Position numbers and translations under genes: made by a program
Part shown: piece by piece, positions 43,366 through 52,478 of the stretch
How positions within the stretch are numbered: the stretch's first letter is position 1
Layout of the letters: every line of letters begins with the position of its first letter
Assembly (NCBI RefSeq): GCF_003946165.1
Contig: NZ_RHOI01000001.1
Coordinates: 1-64,000, forward strand
DNA length: 64,000 bases
Direction of reading: 5' to 3'
Origin: Lacticaseibacillus baoqingensis
GTDB lineage: Bacteria; Bacillota; Bacilli; Lactobacillales; Lactobacillaceae
Notes under the pieces: generated by a model
Database searches by the model: none
The model's input: only the letters and a program-made list of their open reading frames with translations
What the model was told of the DNA's origin: nothing

Positions 43366-44214
43366 ATGGCTGAAGCCTTTGATGCGGCACTTTATGGGGT
43401 GGCTGCTGGCATCGCCTTAGATCCCCGTGGGGTTTTAGCCCAAGGGGATCTTTTGCAGCTGTTGGTGTGGCATAGCAAGACCCGTTGGCCATGGACCGGC
43501 CGGCGAGTGATCACCAGCTTTAGCAAGCAATTCTTACAAACTCCCAATGGTGCGGAGTTGCGCTTAGGCCATAGCATCAACATGACGGGGCGGATCACCG
43601 CGGTGTTTGTGAGCACCCGCCAGCAACAAGCGCAGCGCTTAAGGCAACAAGCCGCACCCAAGGACCAGCAGGTGCAACATGTCGCTCATCAGTTAACCAG
43701 TGTGAGCTATTATTTGCAGCATTTAGCCGACTATACGCAGTTGCAACAACAGGCGCAAGGGCCGGATTTTGCCGTCGTCGATCTCACCCAAGTGGTGAAA
43801 ACCGAATTGTTTGCGGCCTATGACGAGCTGAGTGCGCATCACCTCAGCTTGGATCTCAGTGCGTTAACGGAAAAGCTGTCTTGGACCAGTGATCCCAGAC
43901 GGCTGCAGCGCATTTTGCAAAACTTGATCGGCAACTGGCTTAAATACGCCGCCGGGCAGCTGCGGGTGACTGTGAAACAGCCTGATGCTGAGCATGCCGT
44001 GATCACATTTGCCAACCAAGTTGCGGGGCCGCTGCCGGATGTTTGGCGTTTGACTGAACGCTTTTACACCGGTGACTTGGCCCGACAAGACAGCAGCGGA
44101 TTAGGGTTGAGTATTGTTCAGGCGTTGATGGTGTCGCTGAATGGCCAATTGCGCTTGTCTGCAGAGGTAGGGTGGTTTACGGTGACGCTGCAATTTCGGC
44201 AAGAGTTGCCGTAA
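43366..44214 (+). CDS. Orphan cytoplasmic histidine-kinase-like ATPase
   Basis: From the ATG at 43366 (GGGAGGCGTGAGCGG upstream) the protein has 282 residues. The C-terminal HATPase_c domain is clear: the N box in LQRILQNLIGNWLKYA, the F box in LTERFYTGDLARQD, and the G2 box in SGLGLSIVQALM. An H-box-like helix reads VAHQLTSVSYYLQHL, with H108 followed by Gln where kinases have Glu or Asp. There is no membrane segment and no response regulator nearby. It could be a soluble sensor kinase using a distant regulator, or an ATP-binding switch protein. Partner: the unknown protein 4 bp upstream. Confidence 0.7.
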   Translation: MAEAFDAALYGVAAGIALDPRGVLAQGDLLQLLVWHSKTRWPWTGRRVITSFSKQFLQTPNGAELRLGHSINMTGRITAVFVSTRQQQAQRLRQQAAPKDQQVQHVAHQLTSVSYYLQHLADYTQLQQQAQGPDFAVVDLTQVVKTELFAAYDELSAHHLSLDLSALTEKLSWTSDPRRLQRILQNLIGNWLKYAAGQLRVTVKQPDAEHAVITFANQVAGPLPDVWRLTERFYTGDLARQDSSGLGLSIVQALMVSLNGQLRLSAEVGWFTVTLQFRQELP

Positions 44215-44328
44215 CCGTCATTTTATAAACATCTTCGCATCATGATTCGCAGCCATTCTGACGGGCGCTTTCCCAACAGGCGTGCAATGGACGCTTCTTG
44301 CATTGAAAATGACACTCATACGCACGCA

Positions 44329-44366
44329 AAAAAACAGCGGTACCGAAAACTCGGTACCGCTGTTTT
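44329..44366. terminator. Bidirectional terminator
   Basis: AAAACAGCGGTACCGA pairs perfectly with TCGGTACCGCTGTTTT around a 4-base loop, between the kinase-like gene and the convergent gudD paralogue. Confidence 0.92.
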
Positions 44367-44375
44367 GCGGCTGGA

Positions 44376-45716
44376 TCACCGCACCAATGCCGGCTTTTTA
44401 GAATCATATTGCCAGCCTGGGATCAAATATTGCATACTCCGCGCATCGTCGCGATCGTAGTACATTGGATCGATTTTTTTGTACAAGTCATTGGCCGCAT
44501 GAAGCTTGTCCATGTCGATTTCAACCCCTAAACCGGGCGCGTCAGAAACATGGATGTGCCCGTCGCGGATCTCAGGGGATTGCTTCAAGAGGCCTTGGCC
44601 GTCTTGCCAGATGTAGTGGGTATCCACAGGGGTGATATGACCAGGCGCAGCAGCGGCGACTTGCGCGTAAGTGGCTAAGGTAATATCAAAGTGGTTGTTG
44701 GAATGTGACCCCCAAGTCATGCCCCAATCATTGAGGAGTTGGGCCATGCGAATGCTCCCATGCAACCCCCAAAAATGCGGATCGGCTAAGACAATGTCGA
44801 CTGACTTTAAAGCAGAGGCGTGCTGGAACTGCCGCCAGTCGGTGGCGATCATGTTGGTGGCCACTGGGACATGGGTGGCTTGTTTGAATTCAGATAGCGT
44901 TTCGCGGCCAGAGTAGCCGTTTTCTGGGCCACAAGGATCTTCCATGTAAGTGACCGCGGCTTTATATTTGTTGACCAAAGCGATCGCCGTCGCTTCAGAC
45001 CAAGCGCCGTTAGGATCGATATTGATGTGCGCCGCTGGGAAGGCGTCATGCAAGGCTTTGACCGTTTGCATTTCCAATTCCGGGTCTAAAACGCCGCCTT
45101 TGAGCTTGAAGTTCTTAAAACCGTAACGGTTTTGGGCCGCTTTGGCTTCTTTGACGATCGCTTTTGGCGTCATCGCCGGCAAGCGCCGCAGCTTGCCCCA
45201 ATCATCAGAATCGTCGTCGTCTTGTAAGTAAGGCAAATCGGTTTTGTGGGTATCTTCAATATAGAACAAATAACCTAAGAACTCGACATCGCGCCGCTGG
45301 ATGCCATCGCCTAACAAGGCGGCTACTGGCAATTCTAAGAATTTGCCGAGCAGATCCATCAAGGCGCATTCGACCGCAGTTTCAGATTGGACGACATACT
45401 TCAATTGGCTGATATCCAGGCCTTGGATGCCTTCACCAGTATCATCGGCTTTTTTACCGTTGAGATGGCGCAGCTGATTGACCACGCGGCGATAATCAGT
45501 GATCGGTTGACCCACCACGTGCGGGATATAACTTTCCAATTGTTGGCGCGTGTATTCACCGCCGTGGATCTCGCCGATGCCAGTGTGGCCGGCGTCATCG
45601 GTCAACACGACGATGTTGCGGGTAAAGTAAGGCGAGTGGCAGCCAGACAGCGTTAACGTCATACTGTCATAACCGGCAACTGGAAATACTTCCATTGTTT
45701 TTACTTTTGGTCCCAT
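44376..45716 (-). CDS. Second glucarate-dehydratase family protein (GudD/GudX paralogue)
   Basis: The 446-residue protein aligns end to end with the gudD product at 37397. It keeps the catalytic residues (K204 and K206 in FKLKGG, H338 in [22 protein letters not shown]). Inserted or changed segments are at 85-105 and near the C-terminus (MYYDRDDARS). It may be a true glucarate dehydratase, an idarate or galactarate-type enzyme, or a GudX-like weak paralogue; the intact active site argues against a dead copy. GAAAGAAGGACTCTTC precedes the ATG. It has its own promoter region and is not part of the main operon. Confidence 0.88.
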   Translation of the reverse strand: MGPKVKTMEVFPVAGYDSMTLTLSGCHSPYFTRNIVVLTDDAGHTGIGEIHGGEYTRQQLESYIPHVVGQPITDYRRVVNQLRHLNGKKADDTGEGIQGLDISQLKYVVQSETAVECALMDLLGKFLELPVAALLGDGIQRRDVEFLGYLFYIEDTHKTDLPYLQDDDDSDDWGKLRRLPAMTPKAIVKEAKAAQNRYGFKNFKLKGGVLDPELEMQTVKALHDAFPAAHINIDPNGAWSEATAIALVNKYKAAVTYMEDPCGPENGYSGRETLSEFKQATHVPVATNMIATDWRQFQHASALKSVDIVLADPHFWGLHGSIRMAQLLNDWGMTWGSHSNNHFDITLATYAQVAAAAPGHITPVDTHYIWQDGQGLLKQSPEIRDGHIHVSDAPGLGVEIDMDKLHAANDLYKKIDPMYYDRDDARSMQYLIPGWQYDSKKPALVR

Positions 45717-45874
45717 GAAGAGTCCTTCTTTCCATAAGTTTACCCTTACATTGTAAAGTACATCACAAGCAGGCGTAAGCGCCTACAGGCTATACTTCAT
45801 GCGCCAAAAGTGTTCCAGAAACTATTGACAGCGACGGTTGGCACCACTATGCGGTTTTCGCCCCGCCAAAAAAG

Positions 45875-45945
45875 CGCCTAGGCGCCACGATCCATAATTA
45901 GAATCGCGGTCCCCAGTCGCTTTGGTCATGAAAGCATGCGCCTAG
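45875..45945. repeat. Intergenic hairpin (dispersed family member 3, imperfect)
   Basis: AGCGCCTAGGCGCC, CACGATC, then GAATCGCGG and GCGCCTAG words form an imperfect long hairpin with the same CGAT(T)C / GAATCGCGG core seen at 11752, 26413 and 57250. Between this and 45717 lie the gudD-paralogue promoter, TTACATTGTAA (45745-45755) and a small AGGCG-TAAG-CGCCT hairpin (45773-45786). Confidence 0.5.
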
Positions 45946-45978
45946 CCAAAGATGACTGGTCACGTGATCGGCGTTTGG

Positions 45979-46413
45979 TTACGCCAAAGGCAAATGCATT
46001 TCGCGATGTTGGATCCCGGCTTCTGTAAACTCGGGTTTGGCAGTAGGCGTATAACCTAACGCCTTATAAAACCCCAAAGCTTGCACTTGTGCGCCTAAGC
46101 GCAGTTCATGTACGCCGACTTCTTCGGCAAACACCCGCATCGCTTCCATCAGCGCCTTGCCCACGCCGCGATGGCGAAAAGCCTTTTCAACGGCCACGCG
46201 CTGCACATGGTAGCCGTATGGTTCTGGCAGCAAGCGGGCGCAACCAACAGCCAAGCCTGCTTCATAAGCAACAAAATAAGTCGCTTTATCTTCGTTGGCA
46301 TCGACTTCTAAAGCCGGATCGACGCCTTGTTCGCGCACGAACACGTTTTGGCGGATCGTCAAGGCATCTTGATAAGTGGCGGAGTCGAGATGGGTGGTGG
46401 TTTTGATTTCCAT
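45979..46413 (-). CDS. GNAT-family N-acetyltransferase
   Basis: From the ATG at 46413 the protein has 144 residues. The GNAT fold is shown by VQRVAVEKAFRHRGVGKALM (motif A with the R/Q-x-x-G-x-G/A acetyl-CoA loop). LGAQVQALGFYKALGYTP gives the family C-terminus, as in ElaA-type enzymes. Substrate unknown. An in-frame GTG three codons upstream is an alternative start. It is monocistronic and divergent from the unknown gene at 46566. Confidence 0.85.
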   Translation of the reverse strand: MEIKTTTHLDSATYQDALTIRQNVFVREQGVDPALEVDANEDKATYFVAYEAGLAVGCARLLPEPYGYHVQRVAVEKAFRHRGVGKALMEAMRVFAEEVGVHELRLGAQVQALGFYKALGYTPTAKPEFTEAGIQHREMHLPLA

Positions 46414-46565
46414 AATAGTCACCAGTTTCTCATGAATTTGCCCATATTATAACATGGAACCAATCAGATGAACGGAAATCTCTGCCAGATCACCAGATAA
46501 AGATTGCAAATGACAATGAAAAAGATTAGATTATTATGATAGAAATCTTTCAGGAGGATGAATTT

Positions 46566-47033
46566 ATGACCGATACGATCCAACCCCGCGGCTTTGAAGC
46601 CGTCACCCAATATTTGAGCCATCACCACAATGACTACCATGAAATGGTGGTCGGCAACTTGATCAGCATCAGCAACCTGACCCACACCAGTTTAGACACG
46701 GTGATCGATGAATTTGACCGTCAAAAAGCCCAGCTGCAACAACTTGGCGATTTTGATGTGACCAGCTTTGACGCCTTTACCCAAAGCGTTTATCGAGATC
46801 CTGATGCGACGGTGGTGGCGGTTGATTTCACCCTGCCTAAGCGCGTGCCGAACTTCTTTGCGATGCTCAACCAAGCGCATGCGCAATTTCAAGCTCCTGG
46901 TGTGAGTGTGTTTGAAGCCACTGGCGAGGCTCTAACGCTTAAAGTCAGCGCCCACCAAGTGGAGATCCAGGTGCAAGACCCGGTGGTGGCGGCTTACATT
47001 CGCCAGGTCGTGGCAACAGGTTACACCGCCTGA
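46566..47033 (+). CDS. Unrecognised protein (155 aa)
   Basis: I do not recognise this family. The start at 46566 follows CAGGAGGATGAATTT. The protein is acidic and soluble, with an N-terminal helical half (FEAVTQYLSHHHNDYHEMVV) and a beta-rich second half (ATVVAVDFTLPKRVPNFFAM, GEALTLKVSAHQVEIQVQDP). It ends 43 bp before the CorC-type gene with no terminator between, so co-transcription is possible. Confidence 0.6.
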   Translation: MTDTIQPRGFEAVTQYLSHHHNDYHEMVVGNLISISNLTHTSLDTVIDEFDRQKAQLQQLGDFDVTSFDAFTQSVYRDPDATVVAVDFTLPKRVPNFFAMLNQAHAQFQAPGVSVFEATGEALTLKVSAHQVEIQVQDPVVAAYIRQVVATGYTA

Positions 47034-47076
47034 TGTGCTATACTTAAGAGAGTAATCACGAAAGGCTGTGTTGTGT

Positions 47077-48393
47077 ATGGGTGACCCTGATGGATCAATA
47101 TGGGGCCAGCTGATTTTGATCATCGTATTGACGCTGGTCAATGCGTTTTTTGCCGCGGCAGAAATTGCCGTGGTGTCCTTAAGCCGCAGCAAGCTTGATG
47201 CGCAAGCGCAAAAAGGCGACAAAAAAGCCGCCAAGCTGTTGGCGATCCGGCAAAACTCGGCGCATTTTTTAGCCACGATCCAAGTCGGGATCACGTTTGC
47301 CGGCTTCTTTGCTTCAGCTACGGCGGCGACGACGCTGGCTGACAAACTGGCACCGGTTTTTGGGCCAGCCGCTTGGGCGCATGAAGTCGCGGTATTGTTG
47401 GTGACGATCGCGTTGTCATATGTGTCTTTGGTGTTTGGCGAATTATACCCCAAGCAGCTGGCCTTGGCGCGCACTGAGCCAGTGGCCAAATTTGCGGTCA
47501 CGCCGATCAGTTGGCTAAGCGTGGCGATGCGGCCATTTGTGTGGTTTTTGTCCTTGTCGACCAAAGCGTTGATGGCGATCACGCCATTGAAGTTTGATCA
47601 CCAAGCCAACCAAATGACCCGCGATGAAATGGTGGCGGTGTTGCAATCCGGCCGCCAATCTGGGGCGTTGGATCGCGATGAATATGAGATGATGGCCGGC
47701 GTGATCGGCTTAGATACCAAAATGGCGCGCGAAGTAATGGTGCCGCGCACCGACGCGTTCATGATCGATGCGGATCAGCCGGATGCTGAAGCCATCGATG
47801 CGATCTTAGATCAAGTGTATTCGCGCATCCCGGTGTATCACGGCGACAAAGATCATGTGATCGGCATCGTGCATATCAAGAACCTCCTGAAAAAAGCGCG
47901 TACCGTGGGCTTTGCCAATGTGCGCTTGGAAGCGGTGATGACCAAGCCGCTGTTTGTACCAGAAACCATCTCTGCTGATGATCTGTTAACGGAAATGCGC
48001 GTGCAACACCAGCAAATGGCGATTTTACTGGATGAGTACGGCGGGATCGTGGGGCTGGTCACGATTGAAGATCTGATCGAAGAAATCGTCGGCGATATCG
48101 ATGATGAAAGCGATCGTGCCGCCGTCCCGTATACTAAACTTGATGACCGGACTTATTTGGTTTCCGGGCGCATGCCGATCTCAGATTTTAACGATGCGTT
48201 TCATACGCAGCTGGCCGCTGATGATGTGGATACCGTCGCCGGTTATGTGATCGACCAACTCGGGGTGATCCCGACCAGCTACAAGCCGGAAGTATTGACG
48301 CTGGCGTCAGGGATGACCATGACCACCGGCAAAATGGAAGGTTCGCGGCTGGTGAATGTCCATGTTCAACTGCCCCCAGTAAAAACTGAGTAG
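47077..48393 (+). CDS. CorC/HlyC-family (DUF21-CBS) membrane protein
   Basis: From the ATG at 47077 the protein has 438 residues with the hemolysin/CNNM architecture. A DUF21 membrane domain with about four helices (residues 5-190) is followed by two CBS domains ([40 protein letters not shown]) and the C-terminal CorC_HlyC domain ([20 protein letters not shown]). Such proteins mediate or regulate Mg2+ and other cation export; haemolysis is a historical label. The metal is not deduced. A terminator follows at 48433. Confidence 0.9.
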   Translation: MGDPDGSIWGQLILIIVLTLVNAFFAAAEIAVVSLSRSKLDAQAQKGDKKAAKLLAIRQNSAHFLATIQVGITFAGFFASATAATTLADKLAPVFGPAAWAHEVAVLLVTIALSYVSLVFGELYPKQLALARTEPVAKFAVTPISWLSVAMRPFVWFLSLSTKALMAITPLKFDHQANQMTRDEMVAVLQSGRQSGALDRDEYEMMAGVIGLDTKMAREVMVPRTDAFMIDADQPDAEAIDAILDQVYSRIPVYHGDKDHVIGIVHIKNLLKKARTVGFANVRLEAVMTKPLFVPETISADDLLTEMRVQHQQMAILLDEYGGIVGLVTIEDLIEEIVGDIDDESDRAAVPYTKLDDRTYLVSGRMPISDFNDAFHTQLAADDVDTVAGYVIDQLGVIPTSYKPEVLTLASGMTMTTGKMEGSRLVNVHVQLPPVKTE

Positions 48394-48432
48394 ACGTCAG
48401 CCGGTGAGTTCTTTATAATAGTACATTGACCA

Positions 48433-48462
48433 AGTCTCGAAGCCCGGTCTTCGAGGCTTTTT
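48433..48462 (+). terminator. Terminator before prfC
   Basis: CTCGAAG pairs with CTTCGAG, with a T tract after the stem. Confidence 0.8.
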
Positions 48463-48496
48463 AATATGAACAGCACCGTTTTTGAAAGGACACGTC

Positions 48497-50074
48497 ATGA
48501 AATCACAAGAATTGAAAGCTGCGGTCGCCAAACGCCGCACGTTTGCCATCATCTCTCACCCTGATGCCGGGAAAACTACGATCACCGAGCAACTGCTGCT
48601 GTTTGGCGGTGTGATCCGCGAAGCCGGTACCGTTAAGGCGAAAAAGTCAGGGCATTTTGCCAAGTCTGACTGGATGGCGATCGAAAAGCAGCGCGGGATC
48701 TCCGTCACCAGTTCGGTGATGCAGTTCAATTACGCAGGCAAGCGCATCAACATCTTGGACACCCCAGGGCATGAAGACTTCTCTGAAGATACGTATCGGA
48801 CCTTGATGGCTGTTGATGCTGCCGTGATGGTGATCGACGCGGCCAAAGGGATTGAAGCGCAGACTAAGAAGTTATTTAAAGTCGTCAAAAAACGCGGCAT
48901 CCCGATCTTCACCTTTATGAACAAATTAGACCGTGACGGGCGCGAACCTTTGGATCTGATCGCTGAATTAGAAGAATTGCTGGGGATCGAAGGCTATGCG
49001 ATGAACTGGCCAATGGGCATGGGCAAGGGCTTAGTCGGGTTGTATGACCGGGTGGACCACCAAGTGGAACTCTACCGCGAAAACGAAGCCGGCGACCGTT
49101 TCTTGCCTTTAGATGCCAATGGCCAATTAGCCGCCAGCGAACCTTTAGTCAATGAATCGATCTACCGCGATACCCTCGACGATATTGAATTACTCAATGA
49201 CGCCGGCAACCAATATGACCTGAAGAAGATCATGGCAGGGGAGCAAACACCGGTATTTTTTGGCAGTGCTTTGACGAATTTTGGCGTGGAGACATTTTTG
49301 AAGCATTTCGTCGACATGGCGCCAGCCCCTGGCCCGCACCAATTGCAAGACGGCAGCGAGTTGAGCCCGACTGCTAATGACTTTTCCGGCTTCGTGTTCA
49401 AGATCCAAGCCAATATGAACCCGCAGCATCGCGATCGCATTGCCTTTGTGCGCATCGGTGCCGGTGAGTTTGACCGCGGCATGGATGTCACCTTAGCCCG
49501 CACCGGCAAGACCATTCGCTTGAACAACGCCACAGAATTCATGTCCGATGCCCGTGAGGCGGTACAAACCGCGGTAGCCGGGGATATCGTGGGCTTATAT
49601 GATACAGGGAACTTTCAGATCGGCGATACGATCTATGCCGGCAAGCAAAAAGTCGTCTACGAAGCCTTACCGCAGTTCACCCCGGAATTGTTCATGCGCG
49701 TCACCGCCAAAAACGTGATGAAGCAAAAGTCCTTCCATAAAGGGATGCAGCAACTGGTGCAAGAAGGGGCGGTGCAATTGTACCGGACATACAGCACGAA
49801 TGATTACATCTTAGGCGCTGTGGGGCAATTGCAGTTTGAAGTCTTTAAGTTCCGGATGCAAAATGAATATAATTCTGAAGTCGTGATGACGCCGATCGGC
49901 AGCCGCGTGGCGCGGTGGATCGATCCGGCGCAACTGGATGAAAAAATGTCGAGTTCGCGTAATTTATTGGTCAAAGATATTCATGACGAGCCCTTGTTCC
50001 TATTTGAAAACCAATATGCCCAGCGCTGGTTTGCGGATAAATATCCGGATGTGCGCTTGACGGCAAAGCTTTAA
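48497..50074 (+). CDS. prfC: Peptide chain release factor 3
   Basis: From the ATG at 48497 (GAAAGGACACGTC upstream) the protein has 525 residues. It is a translational GTPase with G1 SHPDAGKTT, switch II/G3 DTPGHEDF, G4 NKLD, and the RF3-specific segments [12 protein letters not shown] and [15 protein letters not shown]3 recycles RF1/RF2 from the ribosome after termination. The length and the C-terminal domains exclude EF-G. It is followed 14 bp later by the SseB-like gene. Confidence 0.95.
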   Translation: MKSQELKAAVAKRRTFAIISHPDAGKTTITEQLLLFGGVIREAGTVKAKKSGHFAKSDWMAIEKQRGISVTSSVMQFNYAGKRINILDTPGHEDFSEDTYRTLMAVDAAVMVIDAAKGIEAQTKKLFKVVKKRGIPIFTFMNKLDRDGREPLDLIAELEELLGIEGYAMNWPMGMGKGLVGLYDRVDHQVELYRENEAGDRFLPLDANGQLAASEPLVNESIYRDTLDDIELLNDAGNQYDLKKIMAGEQTPVFFGSALTNFGVETFLKHFVDMAPAPGPHQLQDGSELSPTANDFSGFVFKIQANMNPQHRDRIAFVRIGAGEFDRGMDVTLARTGKTIRLNNATEFMSDAREAVQTAVAGDIVGLYDTGNFQIGDTIYAGKQKVVYEALPQFTPELFMRVTAKNVMKQKSFHKGMQQLVQEGAVQLYRTYSTNDYILGAVGQLQFEVFKFRMQNEYNSEVVMTPIGSRVARWIDPAQLDEKMSSSRNLLVKDIHDEPLFLFENQYAQRWFADKYPDVRLTAKL

Positions 50075-50088
50075 AAGGAGGCAATACC

Positions 50089-50940
50089 GTGGGAATTTTT
50101 AATTTTGGTAAGAATAACGATGACCAATCCGAGCATGAAGCAGGGGTCGATCCGGTCCATCAAGTGACCAATGATGACTTGTTGGCGCTATGGCGCACTG
50201 CCACCATCGAAAAAAGCGACGCCAACATGAGCGCATTTTTAGAAGAGTTGATCGAACGGGCCAACTTGATCACCTTCGCGCTTAGCGATGACCAGCTGGC
50301 TGTGGATGACGCCGGACATATGCAATTGGCTGAAGGCACTGAAGTCCGCTTTCCACTGTTGACTGGCGCCGATGAGAAGACTTTCCAACCGTTTTTCACT
50401 GATTGGCAAGCCGCGTCGACTCTGCTGGCGCAATGGCAAGAAAGCGGCAACCAAGCCACAGTCGATCAAAGCCGCGGCGTCGTCGTGAACTTCAAGGAAT
50501 TGGTGCAATTAGTGGGCGGCAATGATGCCGTTCAAGGCTTAGTGATCAATCCCTTCGAAGACAACATCACCTTGGATTCGGATGCGGTGGTTGATTTAGC
50601 CAAACAAGCCCAACAGCGCCAAGAACAAGCCGATCAGCCGGTGCATGTCGGCGACGGCCAAAAGGCGCCAGACGGCTTGTTAGAAGCGTTAGTCGATAAG
50701 TTTGTGGCGGATGGGCATGTCAATCGTGCTTGGATGCGGACGTTGACGATGGGCGAGAATCAATCCTTTTTCTTGATCTTGGACTTGCCTGAGCGTGACG
50801 ACCATGATCAATTCTTCGATGAATTGACCGTGATCGCCAATGAGTACTTGGCTGACAGCGAACTGGGCTTGACCATCGCGCCTTATAGCGATGAATTAGC
50901 CGGCGCCATCGATGGCGCCGTGCCGTTTTATGCCAAATAA
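50089..50940 (+). CDS. SseB-family protein
   Basis: The 283-residue protein starts with GTG at 50089, supported by AAAAGGAGGCAATACC. Its middle part (RFPLLTGADEKTFQPFFTDW, then VVVNFKELVQLVGG, VINPFEDNITL) matches the SseB N-terminal domain, and the last 90 residues (AWMRTLTMGENQSFFLILDL) the SseB C-terminal domain. In pathogens one branch is a secretion-associated protein; in most bacteria the role is unknown. It shares a transcript with prfC and ends at a bidirectional terminator. Confidence 0.78.
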   Translation: MGIFNFGKNNDDQSEHEAGVDPVHQVTNDDLLALWRTATIEKSDANMSAFLEELIERANLITFALSDDQLAVDDAGHMQLAEGTEVRFPLLTGADEKTFQPFFTDWQAASTLLAQWQESGNQATVDQSRGVVVNFKELVQLVGGNDAVQGLVINPFEDNITLDSDAVVDLAKQAQQRQEQADQPVHVGDGQKAPDGLLEALVDKFVADGHVNRAWMRTLTMGENQSFFLILDLPERDDHDQFFDELTVIANEYLADSELGLTIAPYSDELAGAIDGAVPFYAK

Positions 50941-50972
50941 AAAAAGCCATCAGGTGATGGCTTTTTTTTTAA
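50940..50972. terminator. Bidirectional terminator
   Basis: AAAAAAAGCCATCA pairs with TGATGGCTTTTTTT between converging genes; it overlaps both gene ends. Confidence 0.92.
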
Positions 50973-52006
50973 GTCAGCGTAATGAATGTCGCGAGCACAT
51001 AATCGCCGTCTGCCAGCCGATACCACCGAGAACCATTGCTCAGCGTCGCCAAAGCCGTCAGTTTAACGGCCGTGTTAGCGGCTAAACGGGCGGGTTTGAT
51101 CGTTGCATAAGGGGCACTCCAGCGCGTGGCTTCGCCAATGGTGATGCCGGTTAAGCGGAGTGGGGTTTCAGTGCTGGTAAACAAGCTGTGCGGCAAGGCC
51201 AGCGGGGTCGGATCTGGTAAGAACGGGTTATGGGCGTGATCGCGGGTGTTTTCGGCGGTCAGCCACTGATTGCCGCCGACATTCAGCCACACCGTGTGAG
51301 TATTGGGATCACGCATCACCGCGTAGACTTGCCAATACGTGTGGCGCGGCAGCTTCGTCGGCAAAGACACTTCACTTAATGGCTCAGCAAACACGGTTTT
51401 GGGCGCCAACAATTCGATGTACGTGGCATCTGGTAACGCACCAGCTTCTAAGGGGGTCAGTTGATAGATGAATTTCAAGCGCTGGCTGATCGGGGAAAAC
51501 GTGCCCGTTTGGTCGGCAGGGCCGACGACGGCGGCTTTGAACTGACTTAAAGCATGGGCGGTGTAAACTTGATTGATCACGCCAGTCAACAGCTCAGGCG
51601 CTTGCAATAGCCGGCCATGGGTGTCGCGGTGATAAACGACCACCGGACCGGCCACGCGTGCGGAATAGCCGCAAACGATCACTTGGTTATTTTTCGGGAA
51701 GACTTGGGTGAAGCCTTTGATCTCAGTCAAAACATAGCCGGCAACGACGCGCCAGGCGATGGGCAAAGCATCACCTGGATGCCCCACGAGTTGCGCCGGC
51801 GGCAGCAGCGCCTGATGGGTGCTGGTATCCAGATAAGACACGACCACATGCACTTGGCTGTCAACGGCGCCTGTGGCCGGGGCAAGCGGTTTGGGGGCAG
51901 GTGAGGTATGTACAGCCGCGGGCTTTTTAGGCGGACGCGGCTGCTTGGGTTGTGATTTGGCTGCAGTCGGACGCAGCCAGGTTTTAATGCGGGAGAAAAA
52001 ACTCAT
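50969..52006 (-). CDS. MucBP-like repeat protein without a signal peptide
   Basis: From the ATG at 52006 (GATCGGAGTCGCT upstream) the protein has 345 residues. The start is a basic amphipathic segment (MSFFSRIKTWLRPTAAKSQP) and a Pro/Lys linker, with no hydrophobic signal. Two modules with the MucBP-type pattern follow. The first runs from VVVSYLDTSTHQALLP to QVIVCGYSA, with G-x-x-G and GY-x-L. The second runs from VVVYHRDTHGRLL to LKFIYQL. The C-terminus looks like an SH3/SLAP-like domain (SRWYRLADGDYVLATFITL). MucBP domains are normally extracellular. It follows the DUF1827 gene by 11 bp, so the two are co-transcribed. Assignment is by pattern. Confidence 0.6.
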   Translation of the reverse strand: MSFFSRIKTWLRPTAAKSQPKQPRPPKKPAAVHTSPAPKPLAPATGAVDSQVHVVVSYLDTSTHQALLPPAQLVGHPGDALPIAWRVVAGYVLTEIKGFTQVFPKNNQVIVCGYSARVAGPVVVYHRDTHGRLLQAPELLTGVINQVYTAHALSQFKAAVVGPADQTGTFSPISQRLKFIYQLTPLEAGALPDATYIELLAPKTVFAEPLSEVSLPTKLPRHTYWQVYAVMRDPNTHTVWLNVGGNQWLTAENTRDHAHNPFLPDPTPLALPHSLFTSTETPLRLTGITIGEATRWSAPYATIKPARLAANTAVKLTALATLSNGSRWYRLADGDYVLATFITLT

Positions 52007-52017
52007 AGCGACTCCGA

Positions 52018-52314
52018 TCAAGACTCAGTGGCAGGTTGTTTGGTATGCAAGGTGATCTCGGCCAGTTTTGGCCCGCGCACCACCGTCACTGAGGCTAAAG
52101 CGGCACCGCATAGTTTGGCTAATGCAAATTCGAGCTCCGCATCTTGGATATTGCGGGTGTCGTTAGTGAACAACAACTCATCATGCGTTTTTGCGCGTGA
52201 GTAAACCACGGTCGTGCTGCCTAAGGAATAGACTTTCAAGTACTGCGTGTCTGTGTGTGCCAACTGTTCGGCTACCAAATGCGGGTAGCTGTTCGTAATA
52301 TCGATCAACCGCAT
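52018..52314 (-). CDS. DUF1827 protein
   Basis: The 98-residue protein starts MRLIDITNSYPHLVAEQLAH and continues YLKVYSLGSTTVVYSRA, both hallmarks of DUF1827, a lactobacillus/streptococcus family without known function. AAAGGGGGACGATC precedes the ATG. In related genomes it lies next to clpE, as here. It is the first gene of a two-gene unit with the MucBP-like protein. Confidence 0.85.
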   Translation of the reverse strand: MRLIDITNSYPHLVAEQLAHTDTQYLKVYSLGSTTVVYSRAKTHDELLFTNDTRNIQDAELEFALAKLCGAALASVTVVRGPKLAEITLHTKQPATES

Positions 52315-52417
52315 ACGATCGTCCCCCTTTATCTATTCTAATTCCATTATAGATGAAGCGCGTTCAAACCGCTATAGACAAGCGCGCCTAAGACCACAAA
52401 AAGTAAGTGTGCCTGCG

Positions 52418-52461
52418 CAAAAAAAGCCGCTGCGCCCATGTTTGATGATGGGCGCAGCGGC
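52418..52461 (-). terminator. clpE terminator
   Basis: On the minus strand GCCGCTGCGCCCAT and its perfect 14-bp complement form a stem, with the A tract at 52419-52425 giving the terminal U run. Confidence 0.9.
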
Positions 52462-52478
52462 AAACCGCAGTGGCGCGA

